Shown here piece by piece: positions 17,967-26,257 of a stretch of 64,000 nucleotides of DNA. Position 1 is the first letter of the stretch, and every line of letters begins with the position of its first letter. Origin of the DNA: Cyclobacteriaceae bacterium (GTDB lineage Bacteria > Bacteroidota > Bacteroidia > Cytophagales > Cyclobacteriaceae); contig JANQKF010000020.1 of assembly GCA_028281285.1 (NCBI GenBank), forward strand, positions 124,001 through 188,000. The letters are read 5' to 3'. The translations under genes and the position numbers were made by a program. The notes beneath the pieces were generated by a model. It was not told the origin of the DNA, made no database searches, and worked only from the letters and a program-made list of their open reading frames with translations.

Positions 17967-20732
17967 ATGAAAAGACTTTTACTAAACTTATTTGTCCTCA
18001 TGTTGATGGGCCAAATTGGGTATGCCCAAACTGGTATCATTAGCGGTAGAATCACTGATGAACTTGGACTGGGATTGCCAGGTGCCAACGTGTTGGTGGT
18101 TGAAGCAAACAAAGGTGTGCCTACCAATGTCAATGGAGATTTTACCATTGTTGAAGTTCCTGCGGGAGAACATACTTTAAGAATTTCATTTATCGGTTAC
18201 AAAACAGTAGAGCAGAGAGTGACCGTTAATGATGGTGTCACAACCACCATTTCCATTTCCATGGAACCCGGATTTACTCAGGGAGGTGAAGTGATCGTTT
18301 TTGGTGACCGTCTAAAAGGTCAGGCCAAGGCATTGAACCAACAGCGAACTAATGCTAACATTACTAATGTAGTAGCTGCCGATCAAATCGGTCGATTCCC
18401 GGATGCGAATATCGGAGATGCATTGAAAAGGATTCCGGGTATAACCATTCAAAACGACCAGGGAGAGGCTCGAAACATAGTCGTTCGAGGATTAGCCACT
18501 CAGCTTAATTCCGTAATGCTTAATGGTGAAAGGATTCCTTCGGCTGAGGGTGATAACCGAAATATTCAGTTGGATTTGATTCCTTCAGACCTCATCCAAA
18601 CTATCCAAGTCAATAAAGCAGTACTTCCTGATATGGATGCCGATGCGATTGGAGGAGCTGTAAACCTCGTCACGAGAAGTGCTCCTTCTGGCAGAAGGGT
18701 TTCCGGTACATTGGCTTCAGGTTATAACTTCCTGTCAAATCAACCAATTTGGACCGGTTCTGTGATTTTAGCCGACCGATTGGCCCAAGGCAAATTAGGG
18801 GTGGTATTCTCCGCTTCTTTGAATAATCATGACTTCGGATCAGATAACATTGAAGCCGTGTGGTATGAAAGTGATGGAGGAGAAACCGTACTCGAAGAAT
18901 TTGATATCCGCGAATACAGAGTTCAGAGGGTAAGAAGGAGTTTCAACCTTTCTCTTGACTATAAGATCAACGAAAATAATACCATTTACCTATCAGGAGT
19001 ATATAACTGGAGAGATGACTGGGAGAATAGATTCAGAATGCGCGTCAGTCAAATGGATGATGCTTTTGATGATGGAGATGCAGTTTCTATTGGTGCCAAT
19101 CGCTGGGTACTTCCAGCACGGGTTCAGTTCCAAACTAAAGGCGGAATTGGAAGTGATAGGGTTGATAACAGAAGATTGGAAGATCAGCGTAACAGAAACA
19201 TCACTCTAAAAGGAGAACACCAATTGAATAAGGCGAGATTAACGTGGTCTGCTACTTATGCCCGTGCTTCTGAAGAGAGACCCAATGAGCGTTATATCAG
19301 TTACAGAGAAAGTGGTCAAAACGTATTATTGGATCTAAATAATCCTGAGTTCCCGTTGGCAAGACTGGGCAATGCAGGAGATAACTTCAATATTGGTTTC
19401 CACGAGATCACAGAAGAGTTCCAGGACACTTATGATGAGGATTTCAATGCACGAATTGACTTTACAATTCCAGCTTCTGACAAAGTGGGATTGAAATTCG
19501 GAACAAGACTTAGGACTAAGAACAAGGTGAGAACAAACTCATTCTTCTCTTATGAGCCGATCAACGCAGGAACATTCGCAACTCTGGGATCTGTACCAAA
19601 TACGAGCTACTCCGATCCTGATTACTTGGCAGGAAGTCAGTACTTGATTGGTTCATTTGTTACACCAGCCTTCTTGGGAGGTCTTGATTTGACTAATGCG
19701 TCAATTTTTGATCAAACTGATGAATTGGGAGAGTACCTGCCTGGTAATTTTAATGCAGATGAGAGCATTTTTGCTGGATATGCCATGGCAGACATCCAAC
19801 TGTCTGACAAGCTTTCAGGCATTGTTGGGTTGAGATTTGAGTCGACTAGCCTAGATTATACAGGTTTCCTCCTAGATGTTGACAATGAGACTTTTACTGA
19901 AGAAACTGCTTCTCAAGACTACAGCAACTTCATGCCAGGAGTTCACTTGAATTACAACTTCAGTGACAATTCCATTTTGAGATTTGCGTGGACTAACACC
20001 ATTGCAAGACCAAATTATTTTGACCTTGTGCCGTACGCAGAGTTTAGCCCTGATGATGAAGAGCTAGTAAGAGGTAACCCTGCTCTGGAACCAACGACTT
20101 CAATGAATATTGATTTGATGTACGAAAACTACTTCAAAAATGTAGGTATCGTTTCAGGAGGGCTTTTCTATAAGGATTTGGACAAGTTCATCTACGAAAG
20201 AGTGACTGAGGGGTTCAATGATCCTCAATTTGGTAATGACTTAGAGTACACTACATTCGAGAATGGTGGTACTGCTGAGGTATTTGGTTTTGAAGTTTCC
20301 TTCCAGCGTCAAATATGGAAAGGTCTTGGTCTCTACCTGAACTACACTTATACAACAACCAGTACAGATGGTATTCAAGGTAGAGAAGGAGAAGATCTTG
20401 AGCTACCAGGTACTGCCGACAATATGTTCAACGCCTCTCTTTCTTATGAGACTGACAAACTGGTTTTGAGGGTATCGTTGAACTTTGCAAGTGACTATCT
20501 CGATGAATTGGGTGGAGATGCGTTTGAAGACAGGTTCTACGATAAGCAGACATTTGTAGACGTCAATGGTTCTTACGCTTTCAGTCCGAAGTGGAGATTC
20601 TTCTTCGAGGCCAATAACCTGACTAATCAACCATTGAGATACTATCAGGGAATCAGCTCACGTACAATGCAGTCCGAATGGTACAATGCCAGATTTAATG
20701 CTGGACTTAAGTTCGATTTGTTCAATAAGTAG
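17967..20732 (+). CDS. TonB-dependent receptor of the phytase operon
   Basis: The preferred ATG at 17967 gives 921 residues with a signal peptide ending IGYAQ; an in-frame TTG at 17946 is less likely. The mature protein starts with a carboxypeptidase-regulatory-like domain (about 22-105, SGRITDELGLGLPGANV), followed by a plug domain (about 120-240) with NIGDALKRIPGI and VVRGLATQLNSVMLNGERIP. A long beta barrel ends with an aromatic-rich strand (FNAGLKFDLF). It should import a ligand across the outer membrane using TonB energy. The gene after it encodes a phytase, so the cargo may be inositol phosphates or a phosphate-bearing compound. No SusD partner is present. Confidence 0.9.
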   Translation: MKRLLLNLFVLMLMGQIGYAQTGIISGRITDELGLGLPGANVLVVEANKGVPTNVNGDFTIVEVPAGEHTLRISFIGYKTVEQRVTVNDGVTTTISISMEPGFTQGGEVIVFGDRLKGQAKALNQQRTNANITNVVAADQIGRFPDANIGDALKRIPGITIQNDQGEARNIVVRGLATQLNSVMLNGERIPSAEGDNRNIQLDLIPSDLIQTIQVNKAVLPDMDADAIGGAVNLVTRSAPSGRRVSGTLASGYNFLSNQPIWTGSVILADRLAQGKLGVVFSASLNNHDFGSDNIEAVWYESDGGETVLEEFDIREYRVQRVRRSFNLSLDYKINENNTIYLSGVYNWRDDWENRFRMRVSQMDDAFDDGDAVSIGANRWVLPARVQFQTKGGIGSDRVDNRRLEDQRNRNITLKGEHQLNKARLTWSATYARASEERPNERYISYRESGQNVLLDLNNPEFPLARLGNAGDNFNIGFHEITEEFQDTYDEDFNARIDFTIPASDKVGLKFGTRLRTKNKVRTNSFFSYEPINAGTFATLGSVPNTSYSDPDYLAGSQYLIGSFVTPAFLGGLDLTNASIFDQTDELGEYLPGNFNADESIFAGYAMADIQLSDKLSGIVGLRFESTSLDYTGFLLDVDNETFTEETASQDYSNFMPGVHLNYNFSDNSILRFAWTNTIARPNYFDLVPYAEFSPDDEELVRGNPALEPTTSMNIDLMYENYFKNVGIVSGGLFYKDLDKFIYERVTEGFNDPQFGNDLEYTTFENGGTAEVFGFEVSFQRQIWKGLGLYLNYTYTTTSTDGIQGREGEDLELPGTADNMFNASLSYETDKLVLRVSLNFASDYLDELGGDAFEDRFYDKQTFVDVNGSYAFSPKWRFFFEANNLTNQPLRYYQGISSRTMQSEWYNARFNAGLKFDLFNK

Positions 20733-20752
20733 TACGATAATAATGTATGTTG

Positions 20753-20784
20753 GAAAGGTGGTGACCTCGTTGCCGCCTTTCTTT
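20753..20784 (+). terminator. Intercistronic hairpin between receptor and phytase
   Basis: GAAAGGTGG (20753-20761) pairs with CCGCCTTTC (20773-20781) with one G-U, followed by a T-rich stretch, just before the phytase start at 20798. It could act as a partial terminator giving more receptor than phytase mRNA. Confidence 0.5.
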
Positions 20785-20797
20785 ACTTTTTAATGAC

Positions 20798-21862
20798 ATG
20801 AAGATTAGCCACACTTCTATTATTGGTGCCGCTTTCCTAGTAGTTGTTGGATGTGGAGGAAACCAAACCAGCCAAATTGCCCCTGATGCAATAAAGCCAG
20901 CAATCACTACACAGTTTACCAAGCATGACACCGATGACCCGGCAATCTGGGTCAATTGGGACAACCCTGCGGAGAGCATGGTCATTGGCACGGATAAAAA
21001 CATTGACGGAGCTTTGTATGCGTTTGACTTACAAGGTCAGATTATCGAGGATCGAACCGTAAGGGGATTACAGAGACCCAACAATGTAGATATTGAGTAC
21101 GGTCTTGTTGCCGGCTCAGACACACTTGACATTGCGGTGACCGGTGAACGTATCACCTATAATATGAGAGTGTTCTCATTGCCTGAAATGACGGCAATTG
21201 ATAATGGCGGAATTCCTATGTTTGAAGGTCAGACAGGTGTCGAACAACGTGACCTGATGGGGGTGGCTCTTTATAAACGCTCATCAGATGGTGCCATTTT
21301 CGCCATAATGGGCCGAAAGACGGGGCTGACAGATGGGAGCTATTTATGGCAATACCGATTGACCGGCAATGAAGATGGGACGGTGAGTGCCGTATTGGTA
21401 AGAAAATTTGGCGTGTTCAGTGGTCTTAAAGAGATTGAGGCAATCGCTGTGGATAATGAACTTGGTTACGTTTATTACTCTGATGAAGGGGTAGGAGTGC
21501 GAAAGTACTATGCTGATCCTGAAATGGGTAATGAGGAGCTCGCTTTGTTTGGACAAGCAGACTTCACTGAAGATCATGAAGGAATTTCCATTTTTGATTC
21601 CGGAGATGGTAAAGGATTCATTTTGGTTTCCGATCAACAAGCCAACCGATTCAATATTTATCCGAGAGAAGGGTCAAATGGTGATCCTCATAAGCATGAG
21701 TTGATTAAATCGGTGAATGTATCCACCATTGAAAGTGATGGATCGGAAGTCAGTAATGTAAGGTTCAATGATACTTTCAAAAATGGAATTTTTGTGGCCA
21801 TGTCGGACAATAAGACTTTCCAATATTATCGAATTGAAGATATACTGGATAGCCTCCGTTAA
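20798..21862 (+). CDS. Beta-propeller phytase lipoprotein (3-phytase)
   Basis: 354 residues with a lipoprotein signal (FLVVVGC, Cys about 19). The body carries hallmarks of the beta-propeller phytase family: HDTDDPAIWVN near residue 45, GTDKNIDGALYAFDL, QRPNNVDIEYG, IEAIAVDNELGYVYYSDE and HEGISIF. In the family these acidic residues bind several Ca2+ ions around the active site, which removes phosphate from phytate. It should sit on the outer membrane or in the periplasm. It is the second gene of an operon with the TonB receptor, and its stop overlaps the end of the convergent HxlR gene by 4 bp. Confidence 0.92.
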   Translation: MKISHTSIIGAAFLVVVGCGGNQTSQIAPDAIKPAITTQFTKHDTDDPAIWVNWDNPAESMVIGTDKNIDGALYAFDLQGQIIEDRTVRGLQRPNNVDIEYGLVAGSDTLDIAVTGERITYNMRVFSLPEMTAIDNGGIPMFEGQTGVEQRDLMGVALYKRSSDGAIFAIMGRKTGLTDGSYLWQYRLTGNEDGTVSAVLVRKFGVFSGLKEIEAIAVDNELGYVYYSDEGVGVRKYYADPEMGNEELALFGQADFTEDHEGISIFDSGDGKGFILVSDQQANRFNIYPREGSNGDPHKHELIKSVNVSTIESDGSEVSNVRFNDTFKNGIFVAMSDNKTFQYYRIEDILDSLR

Positions 21863-22203
21863 TGTTCAATACCAGCTTCTTCTATCAAGAAAAGACCATA
21901 ATTTCGAATCGTTTCGATTACAGGGATGCAAGTGCGTCCCTTTTCTGTTATGGAGTATTCCACTTTTGGAGGAACAACAGCATATACTTTTCTATCGATA
22001 AACCCGTCTTCTTCCAACTCCCTTAATTGAGTTGTGAGCATCTTATCGGAGATGTGCATTATGTTTCTTTTGAGCTCGCTAAATCGCATGATCTTATCCT
22101 TTAGCCGCCATAGGATTGGCATTTTCCAGGTGCCGCCAATTTTCGACATAGCGAACTCCACTGGATTGTAATATACCTTACTCTTATAAACAAATTGTCC
22201 CAT
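21859..22203 (-). CDS. HxlR-family winged-helix regulator lacking the usual N-terminal Cys
   Basis: 114 residues. A winged-helix HxlR/YodB-type regulator: NPVEFAMSKIGGTWK at residues about 13-27, then RFSELKRNIMHISDKML and LRELEEDGFIDR. In many family members the first motif reads CPVE, and that Cys senses electrophiles or oxidants; here it is Asn, so sensing must use another residue or a ligand. It is divergent from a three-gene operon (DJ-1/PfpI, bestrophin, NAD(P)-binding protein), with two matching dyads in the 95-bp gap, which strongly suggests it controls that operon and itself. Confidence 0.9.
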   Translation of the reverse strand: MGQFVYKSKVYYNPVEFAMSKIGGTWKMPILWRLKDKIMRFSELKRNIMHISDKMLTTQLRELEEDGFIDRKVYAVVPPKVEYSITEKGRTCIPVIETIRNYGLFLIEEAGIEH

Positions 22204-22221
22204 AACTGATTGATAATCAAT

Positions 22222-22239
22222 ATACTTTCTAAAAAGTAT
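22222..22239. promoter_or_regulatory. Candidate HxlR operator 1
   Basis: ATACTTT and AAAGTAT form a dyad (8 of 9 pairs match) containing TACT-N8-AGTA (22223-22238). It lies 19 bp upstream of the hxlR-type start and shares its geometry with the second site. Confidence 0.55.
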
Positions 22240-22245
22240 GTATAA

Positions 22246-22261
22246 TACTAATTAGTTAGTA
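22246..22261. promoter_or_regulatory. Candidate HxlR operator 2
   Basis: TACTAATTAGTTAGTA is a dyad (7 of 8 pairs) with the same TACT-N8-AGTA pattern, centred 23 bp from operator 1. From memory, TACT/AGTA dyads resemble sites reported for the Bacillus HxlR-family repressors YodB and CatR. Confidence 0.55.
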
Positions 22262-22298
22262 CAGAACCAAACGCAGTGAATAGTTGTAGTTTCGATAT

Positions 22299-23084
22299 AT
22301 GATTCAAGAACTAGAAAAAGAAACTATGATTAAGGAAAAAAACCGTTATGTACATGCACATGGAATGCCTTCAAAAGGCAAAATTCTGATGGTAGCCAGT
22401 AGTCCGGCTGTTTCTGGGCAAACAGGTTGGCCCATTGGTTTTTGGGCGGCAGAATTGACACACCCGCTTCACGTATTTGAAGAAGCAGGATATGAGGTTG
22501 AACTTGCCTCAACTGAGGGAGGAGAAATAGTTATGGATGGCTATTCTAATCCTATGGATGCAAGTGGGTATTCATCGCGTGATGTGATTTCATTGGGATA
22601 CATGCAGAATGAGGACTTCAACGCAATGCTCACTTCTACCAAACCTTTAGAAGAGGTTAACTCGGAAGATTATGATGCGGTATTCCTGGTGGGTGGCCAA
22701 GGCCCCATGTATACCTTCAGGGGGAACAAGGCATTGGAAAGACTATTCACCAACTTTTATGAATCAGGTAAACCTTCAGCGGCAGTTTGTCATTCGACCA
22801 CACTTTTGTTGGAGGCCAAAAAGTCCAACGGTGAATTGTTGGTGGCGGGTAAAACCTGGACGGGATTTGCTGACGCTGAAGAGCAATTTGCTGATGAGGC
22901 AGTTGGGCAGCGTATACAGCCTTACTGGATAGAGCAGGAGGCTCGAAAATTGGAGAACACCAATTTCAAAGTAGCGGCTCCATTCTCCTCATATGTAATT
23001 CAGGACGGAAACTTAATCACAGGTCAGCAGCAAAACTCAGGAGCGGCTGCTGCGAAAATGGTGGTAGATTTTTTGTCTAATTGA
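22299..23084 (+). CDS. DJ-1/PfpI (Hsp31-like) class I glutamine-amidotransferase-fold protein
   Basis: 261 residues; a second possible start is the ATG at 22326. The DJ-1/PfpI fold is clear: VASSPAVSGQTGWPIGFW near the N-terminus, the FLVGGQGP loop, and the nucleophile elbow AVCHSTT with the catalytic Cys followed by His. The length and the GFWAAELTHP segment place it in the Hsp31-like/type 1 GATase group, which includes glyoxalases and deglycase- or chaperone-like proteins. It heads an operon with a bestrophin and an NAD(P)-binding protein and is divergent from an HxlR regulator, a context typical of reactive-electrophile defence. Confidence 0.88.
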   Translation: MIQELEKETMIKEKNRYVHAHGMPSKGKILMVASSPAVSGQTGWPIGFWAAELTHPLHVFEEAGYEVELASTEGGEIVMDGYSNPMDASGYSSRDVISLGYMQNEDFNAMLTSTKPLEEVNSEDYDAVFLVGGQGPMYTFRGNKALERLFTNFYESGKPSAAVCHSTTLLLEAKKSNGELLVAGKTWTGFADAEEQFADEAVGQRIQPYWIEQEARKLENTNFKVAAPFSSYVIQDGNLITGQQQNSGAAAAKMVVDFLSN

Positions 23085-23108
23085 TTCAGCCTCTAATCGA
23101 CTCTTGTA

Positions 23109-24056
23109 ATGATTATCAAACGAAATTTTAACCCTTTTAAAGTTTGGGTTTACATAAAGAGACCAATGCTACTTGCAATTGTTTGGAGTATTGTGGTTTG
23201 GTCTCTTTGTTATTTCGTTGGCTTTAAAGGGTTTTCTCTAAGTTTTACACCTGTCGGTATTCTAGCCTCTGCTCTTGCTATTTTTATAGCTTTCCGCAAC
23301 AATTCTGCCTATGGCCGTTGGTGGGAGGCTCGCCAAATTTGGGGAGGTGTAGTTAACGCAAGCAGGGTGTTGGCGAGATTGATCATCACCTTTACCGACA
23401 GCCACTCTCACCAGGAAAATTATAATAAGTTGAGAAGTGAGACTTTTAAATCGGAAATGGTTTTGAAATGTATTGCGTGGGTGCATGCTTTGCGCTTGCA
23501 TCTCAGAAATCAAGATGATTGGACAGAGCTCGAACCCTTCTTGTCGAAGACAGAATTTACTGAATTGGCAATCGCTCAAAACAAGCCTAATTTCCTTCAA
23601 TTGATTATGGGAAGAAAAATCTACGAAGCCATGGGGAACGGAACATTAGGAGGTTTTGACAGTTTTCAAGTGGAAGGTCAGCTCTTGGCATTGGCTAATT
23701 ATCAAGGTAATGCTGAGCGGATAAAGAACACCCCATTGCCACGACAATATGATTTTTTTACGAGGGTTTTTGTTTTGCTTTTCATCTTTCTTTTACCCTT
23801 TGGATTGCTCAGCTTTTTTCAAAATGGTAGTGGAGACTCGCTTTCATGGTTAGTTGTGCCCATTTCCATTATAATTTCCGGGGTATTTATCATTATGGAA
23901 AGAACAGGTGCTGCTAATGAAGACCCTTTTGAAAATAAGATTACAGATGTGCCAATGAGTTCACTTTGTAATACAATTGAAAGAGATTTGAAGGAAATGG
24001 TGGGTATTGATCCTTTGCCTCAAAGAATGGAGCCGATAGACGGCTATTTATTTTAA
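23109..24056 (+). CDS. Bestrophin-family (UPF0187) ion channel
   Basis: 315 residues with about four transmembrane helices. It has the bacterial bestrophin pattern: PFKVWVYIKRPMLL, AIFIAFRNNSAYGRWWEAR (near residues 56-74) and GGVVNASRVLARLI, with FVLLFIFLLPFGLLS later and an NPFENKITDVPMSSL-like end (here DPFENKITDVPMSSLCN). Characterised bacterial members form pentameric channels that pass monovalent cations or anions. It is 24 bp downstream of the DJ-1/PfpI gene and 17 bp upstream of the next gene, so the three form an operon. Confidence 0.92.
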   Translation: MIIKRNFNPFKVWVYIKRPMLLAIVWSIVVWSLCYFVGFKGFSLSFTPVGILASALAIFIAFRNNSAYGRWWEARQIWGGVVNASRVLARLIITFTDSHSHQENYNKLRSETFKSEMVLKCIAWVHALRLHLRNQDDWTELEPFLSKTEFTELAIAQNKPNFLQLIMGRKIYEAMGNGTLGGFDSFQVEGQLLALANYQGNAERIKNTPLPRQYDFFTRVFVLLFIFLLPFGLLSFFQNGSGDSLSWLVVPISIIISGVFIIMERTGAANEDPFENKITDVPMSSLCNTIERDLKEMVGIDPLPQRMEPIDGYLF

Positions 24057-24065
24057 CGTTAAAAT
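24050..24065. promoter_or_regulatory. 16-bp palindrome in operon junction
   Basis: ATTTTAACGTTAAAAT is a perfect 16-bp palindrome that spans the bestrophin stop codon, 9 bp before the next start. It may be an internal operator or chance AT-rich symmetry. Confidence 0.3.
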
Positions 24066-24073
24066 TTCACGTA

Positions 24074-24703
24074 ATGAATATTGCAATTATTGGTACAGGG
24101 AATGTTGGTGGTGCTTTGGCCACGAAATGGGCAAATGCAGGACACCAAATAAACCTTGGTGTAAAAAACACCAGTGAGTTCAAAGGGATGAGCTTACTCA
24201 ACAACACAAACACATCGGCATTCTCGGTTGATGAAGCTGCTCAGAAATCGCAGGTTATCTTACTGGCGACTCCAGCCACAGCAGCGGTGGACGTATCTCA
24301 AGGACTGGGAGATACTAAAGACAAAGTGATCATTGATGCAATGAACATCGTGATGGGTAGGGGCCCTGAAGGGTATTCGACTACTTCTGGGGCCATATTG
24401 GATCACACAGAAACGAAAGATGTTGTGAAGTGCTTTAACACTACGGGCTTTAACAACATGGAGGATACCGATTACATGGATCAAGCGATTGACATGTTTA
24501 TGGCCGGTGATAGTATAAAGGGAAAGGAAATCGCCAGGCAACTAGCCCTTGATGCTGGCTTTGCCGAGTGCTATGATGTTGGAGGTAACGATAAATTTGA
24601 ATTGATGGAGCAGTTCGCCTGGTTTTGGATTAACCTGGCAATGTTCCAGGGTCAAGGTCGTGAAATTGCATTTAAACTGCTTAAACGAGAATCACCTACT
24701 TAA
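24074..24703 (+). CDS. NAD(P)-binding reductase, F420:NADP-oxidoreductase-like
   Basis: 209 residues. The N-terminal Rossmann motif (IIGTGNVGGALATKWANAG, residues 4-22) is followed by ILLATPATAA, IDAMNIV and a CFNTTGFNNM segment, which together match the F420-dependent NADP reductase/YqeC-like group of small NAD(P)-binding proteins. Bacteroidota are not known to use F420, so another acceptor is likely. It is the third gene of the HxlR-linked operon and overlaps the convergent serine-hydrolase gene by 8 bp. Fold secure, reaction unknown. Confidence 0.85.
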   Translation: MNIAIIGTGNVGGALATKWANAGHQINLGVKNTSEFKGMSLLNNTNTSAFSVDEAAQKSQVILLATPATAAVDVSQGLGDTKDKVIIDAMNIVMGRGPEGYSTTSGAILDHTETKDVVKCFNTTGFNNMEDTDYMDQAIDMFMAGDSIKGKEIARQLALDAGFAECYDVGGNDKFELMEQFAWFWINLAMFQGQGREIAFKLLKRESPT

Positions 24704-26123
24704 TTCTCGTTGCTGTTAACCCTTGTACCTTAAATTCATTAACCTGGCCATCCTCCAAGGTAAAGTCGATGCGCATTCCACCTGCACGATCAAAGAACAA
24801 GGTGTCACTTTCAGCGGCCAATTGAATGGACGGGTTAATGAAGGGTGCTGAAAAGGTGAGTGCTCCTTCGACTATTTTGGCTTCTACGATTCCCATATTC
24901 GGGATCTGATAATTGCCGGTATATTTGGCCAGCTCCTCTTCCGAAATTTCGACTACTGATCTCACATCAGGTGTAATATCTGAGAGCCCATACTCATTCG
25001 CGATGGCCAATAAAACCTCCTGAATAATAGATCCGTTGTCCGAATTAACCATAATTACCACGGCATGTGGGCTGTCTTTCCAAGCCAATAATCTTGCCCT
25101 GAATCCTTCATCCGCCCCACCGTGACCAAATGTATTGTCTCCAATGCCTGGACCCAAACCATGACCATTGTCACCGGGAACTAACATTTCCTCAGTAGAA
25201 GCATAAGAGATAATTCCATCTTTTTGTGTGTTGTTGATTTTCTGAATTTCGATGCCATATTGTATGAGTTGAGAAGGAGTGGTCCAGAGTCCAGCTGCTG
25301 CCATTTCAGGATAGATTGGCCATTTCCCTTCGACTTCAGTACCATTGTTCCGATAGCCGGTGGCAGCAATTCCATGATATTCTTCTGGGAGCGGATTCTC
25401 AAAAGTGCTTCTTTCCATCCCCATTTTATCCAGCACATTCACCTGCATCGTTTCGGGAAACGAAGAGCCTTCTACATCTGTGACCATCAATTGCATGATA
25501 GTATAACCACCTCCTGAATACTGCCATGTTCCACCAGGTTCTTTATATACTCTGACTTCCCCTGTATTTCCTTTTCCATCCAGGACATCCACTACACTTG
25601 GTATTTCATCGCCTTTATCGTAGCCGGGGAATCCCCAAATGGTTAAACCTGCAGTATGGTTTAGAATTCTTCTAAGTGTGACTTTCTCATTGACCGTGAA
25701 TTCATTGTCAGGCACCTTCCACGAGGTCAGATAATCATTCACATTGCCGTCTAAGGTCAGTTTGCCTTCTTCCACCATCTGATGAGCACGCAAAGCTGCT
25801 ACGGGTTTGCTGATTGAGCCTGCCAGAAGCATAGTTTCTGTAGTCATTGGGCGGTTTTGGGAACTATCGGCCATGCCATAAGCTCGAGCCCATTCTATTT
25901 TGCCATTGTGGGCAAAGGCGATGCTGATTCCTGGTATTCCTTTTTCTCTCAATCGATCATTGATGTTATAGGTAACCGGAGTTTCTCCCTCAATTTGGAG
26001 GGTCTGCATCAATCCGTTTTCGATACGTTGTATTCGAGTTTCAAGGTTTTCCGTGTTTGACTTTTGTTGGTCATTACAGGAGAATACAAAAACTAAAAGG
26101 AGGAGGGCTAAGTGTTTTTTCAT
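24696..26123 (-). CDS. Serine hydrolase, class C beta-lactamase/PBP-like lipoprotein
   Basis: The ATG at 26123 gives 475 residues with a lipoprotein signal (LLLLVFVFSC); a start at 26213 would add 30 residues that mask it. Catalytic motifs of the beta-lactamase-related family are visible: the SxxK nucleophile motif in AGSISKPVAA, a Tyr motif in YSGGGYTIMQ, and HGGADEGFRA in the place of the KTG box. After the catalytic domain (about 50-370) comes a small beta domain (about 395-475), common in this group. It may act as a D-aminopeptidase, esterase or peptidase. It is probably monocistronic. Confidence 0.88.
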   Translation of the reverse strand: MKKHLALLLLVFVFSCNDQQKSNTENLETRIQRIENGLMQTLQIEGETPVTYNINDRLREKGIPGISIAFAHNGKIEWARAYGMADSSQNRPMTTETMLLAGSISKPVAALRAHQMVEEGKLTLDGNVNDYLTSWKVPDNEFTVNEKVTLRRILNHTAGLTIWGFPGYDKGDEIPSVVDVLDGKGNTGEVRVYKEPGGTWQYSGGGYTIMQLMVTDVEGSSFPETMQVNVLDKMGMERSTFENPLPEEYHGIAATGYRNNGTEVEGKWPIYPEMAAAGLWTTPSQLIQYGIEIQKINNTQKDGIISYASTEEMLVPGDNGHGLGPGIGDNTFGHGGADEGFRARLLAWKDSPHAVVIMVNSDNGSIIQEVLLAIANEYGLSDITPDVRSVVEISEEELAKYTGNYQIPNMGIVEAKIVEGALTFSAPFINPSIQLAAESDTLFFDRAGGMRIDFTLEDGQVNEFKVQGLTATRIK

Positions 26124-26257
26124 GATTTCAGGAAATGAGGTTGAAGCTAAAGTAAACCCAAGGCAATTCCAATTCTCAAGGCAACGCAGTATTGGTTTTG
26201 AATAATTGAACAATTACCAATATCTTCAGTGGCTTTACTCAACCTTAACTTTTTGCT

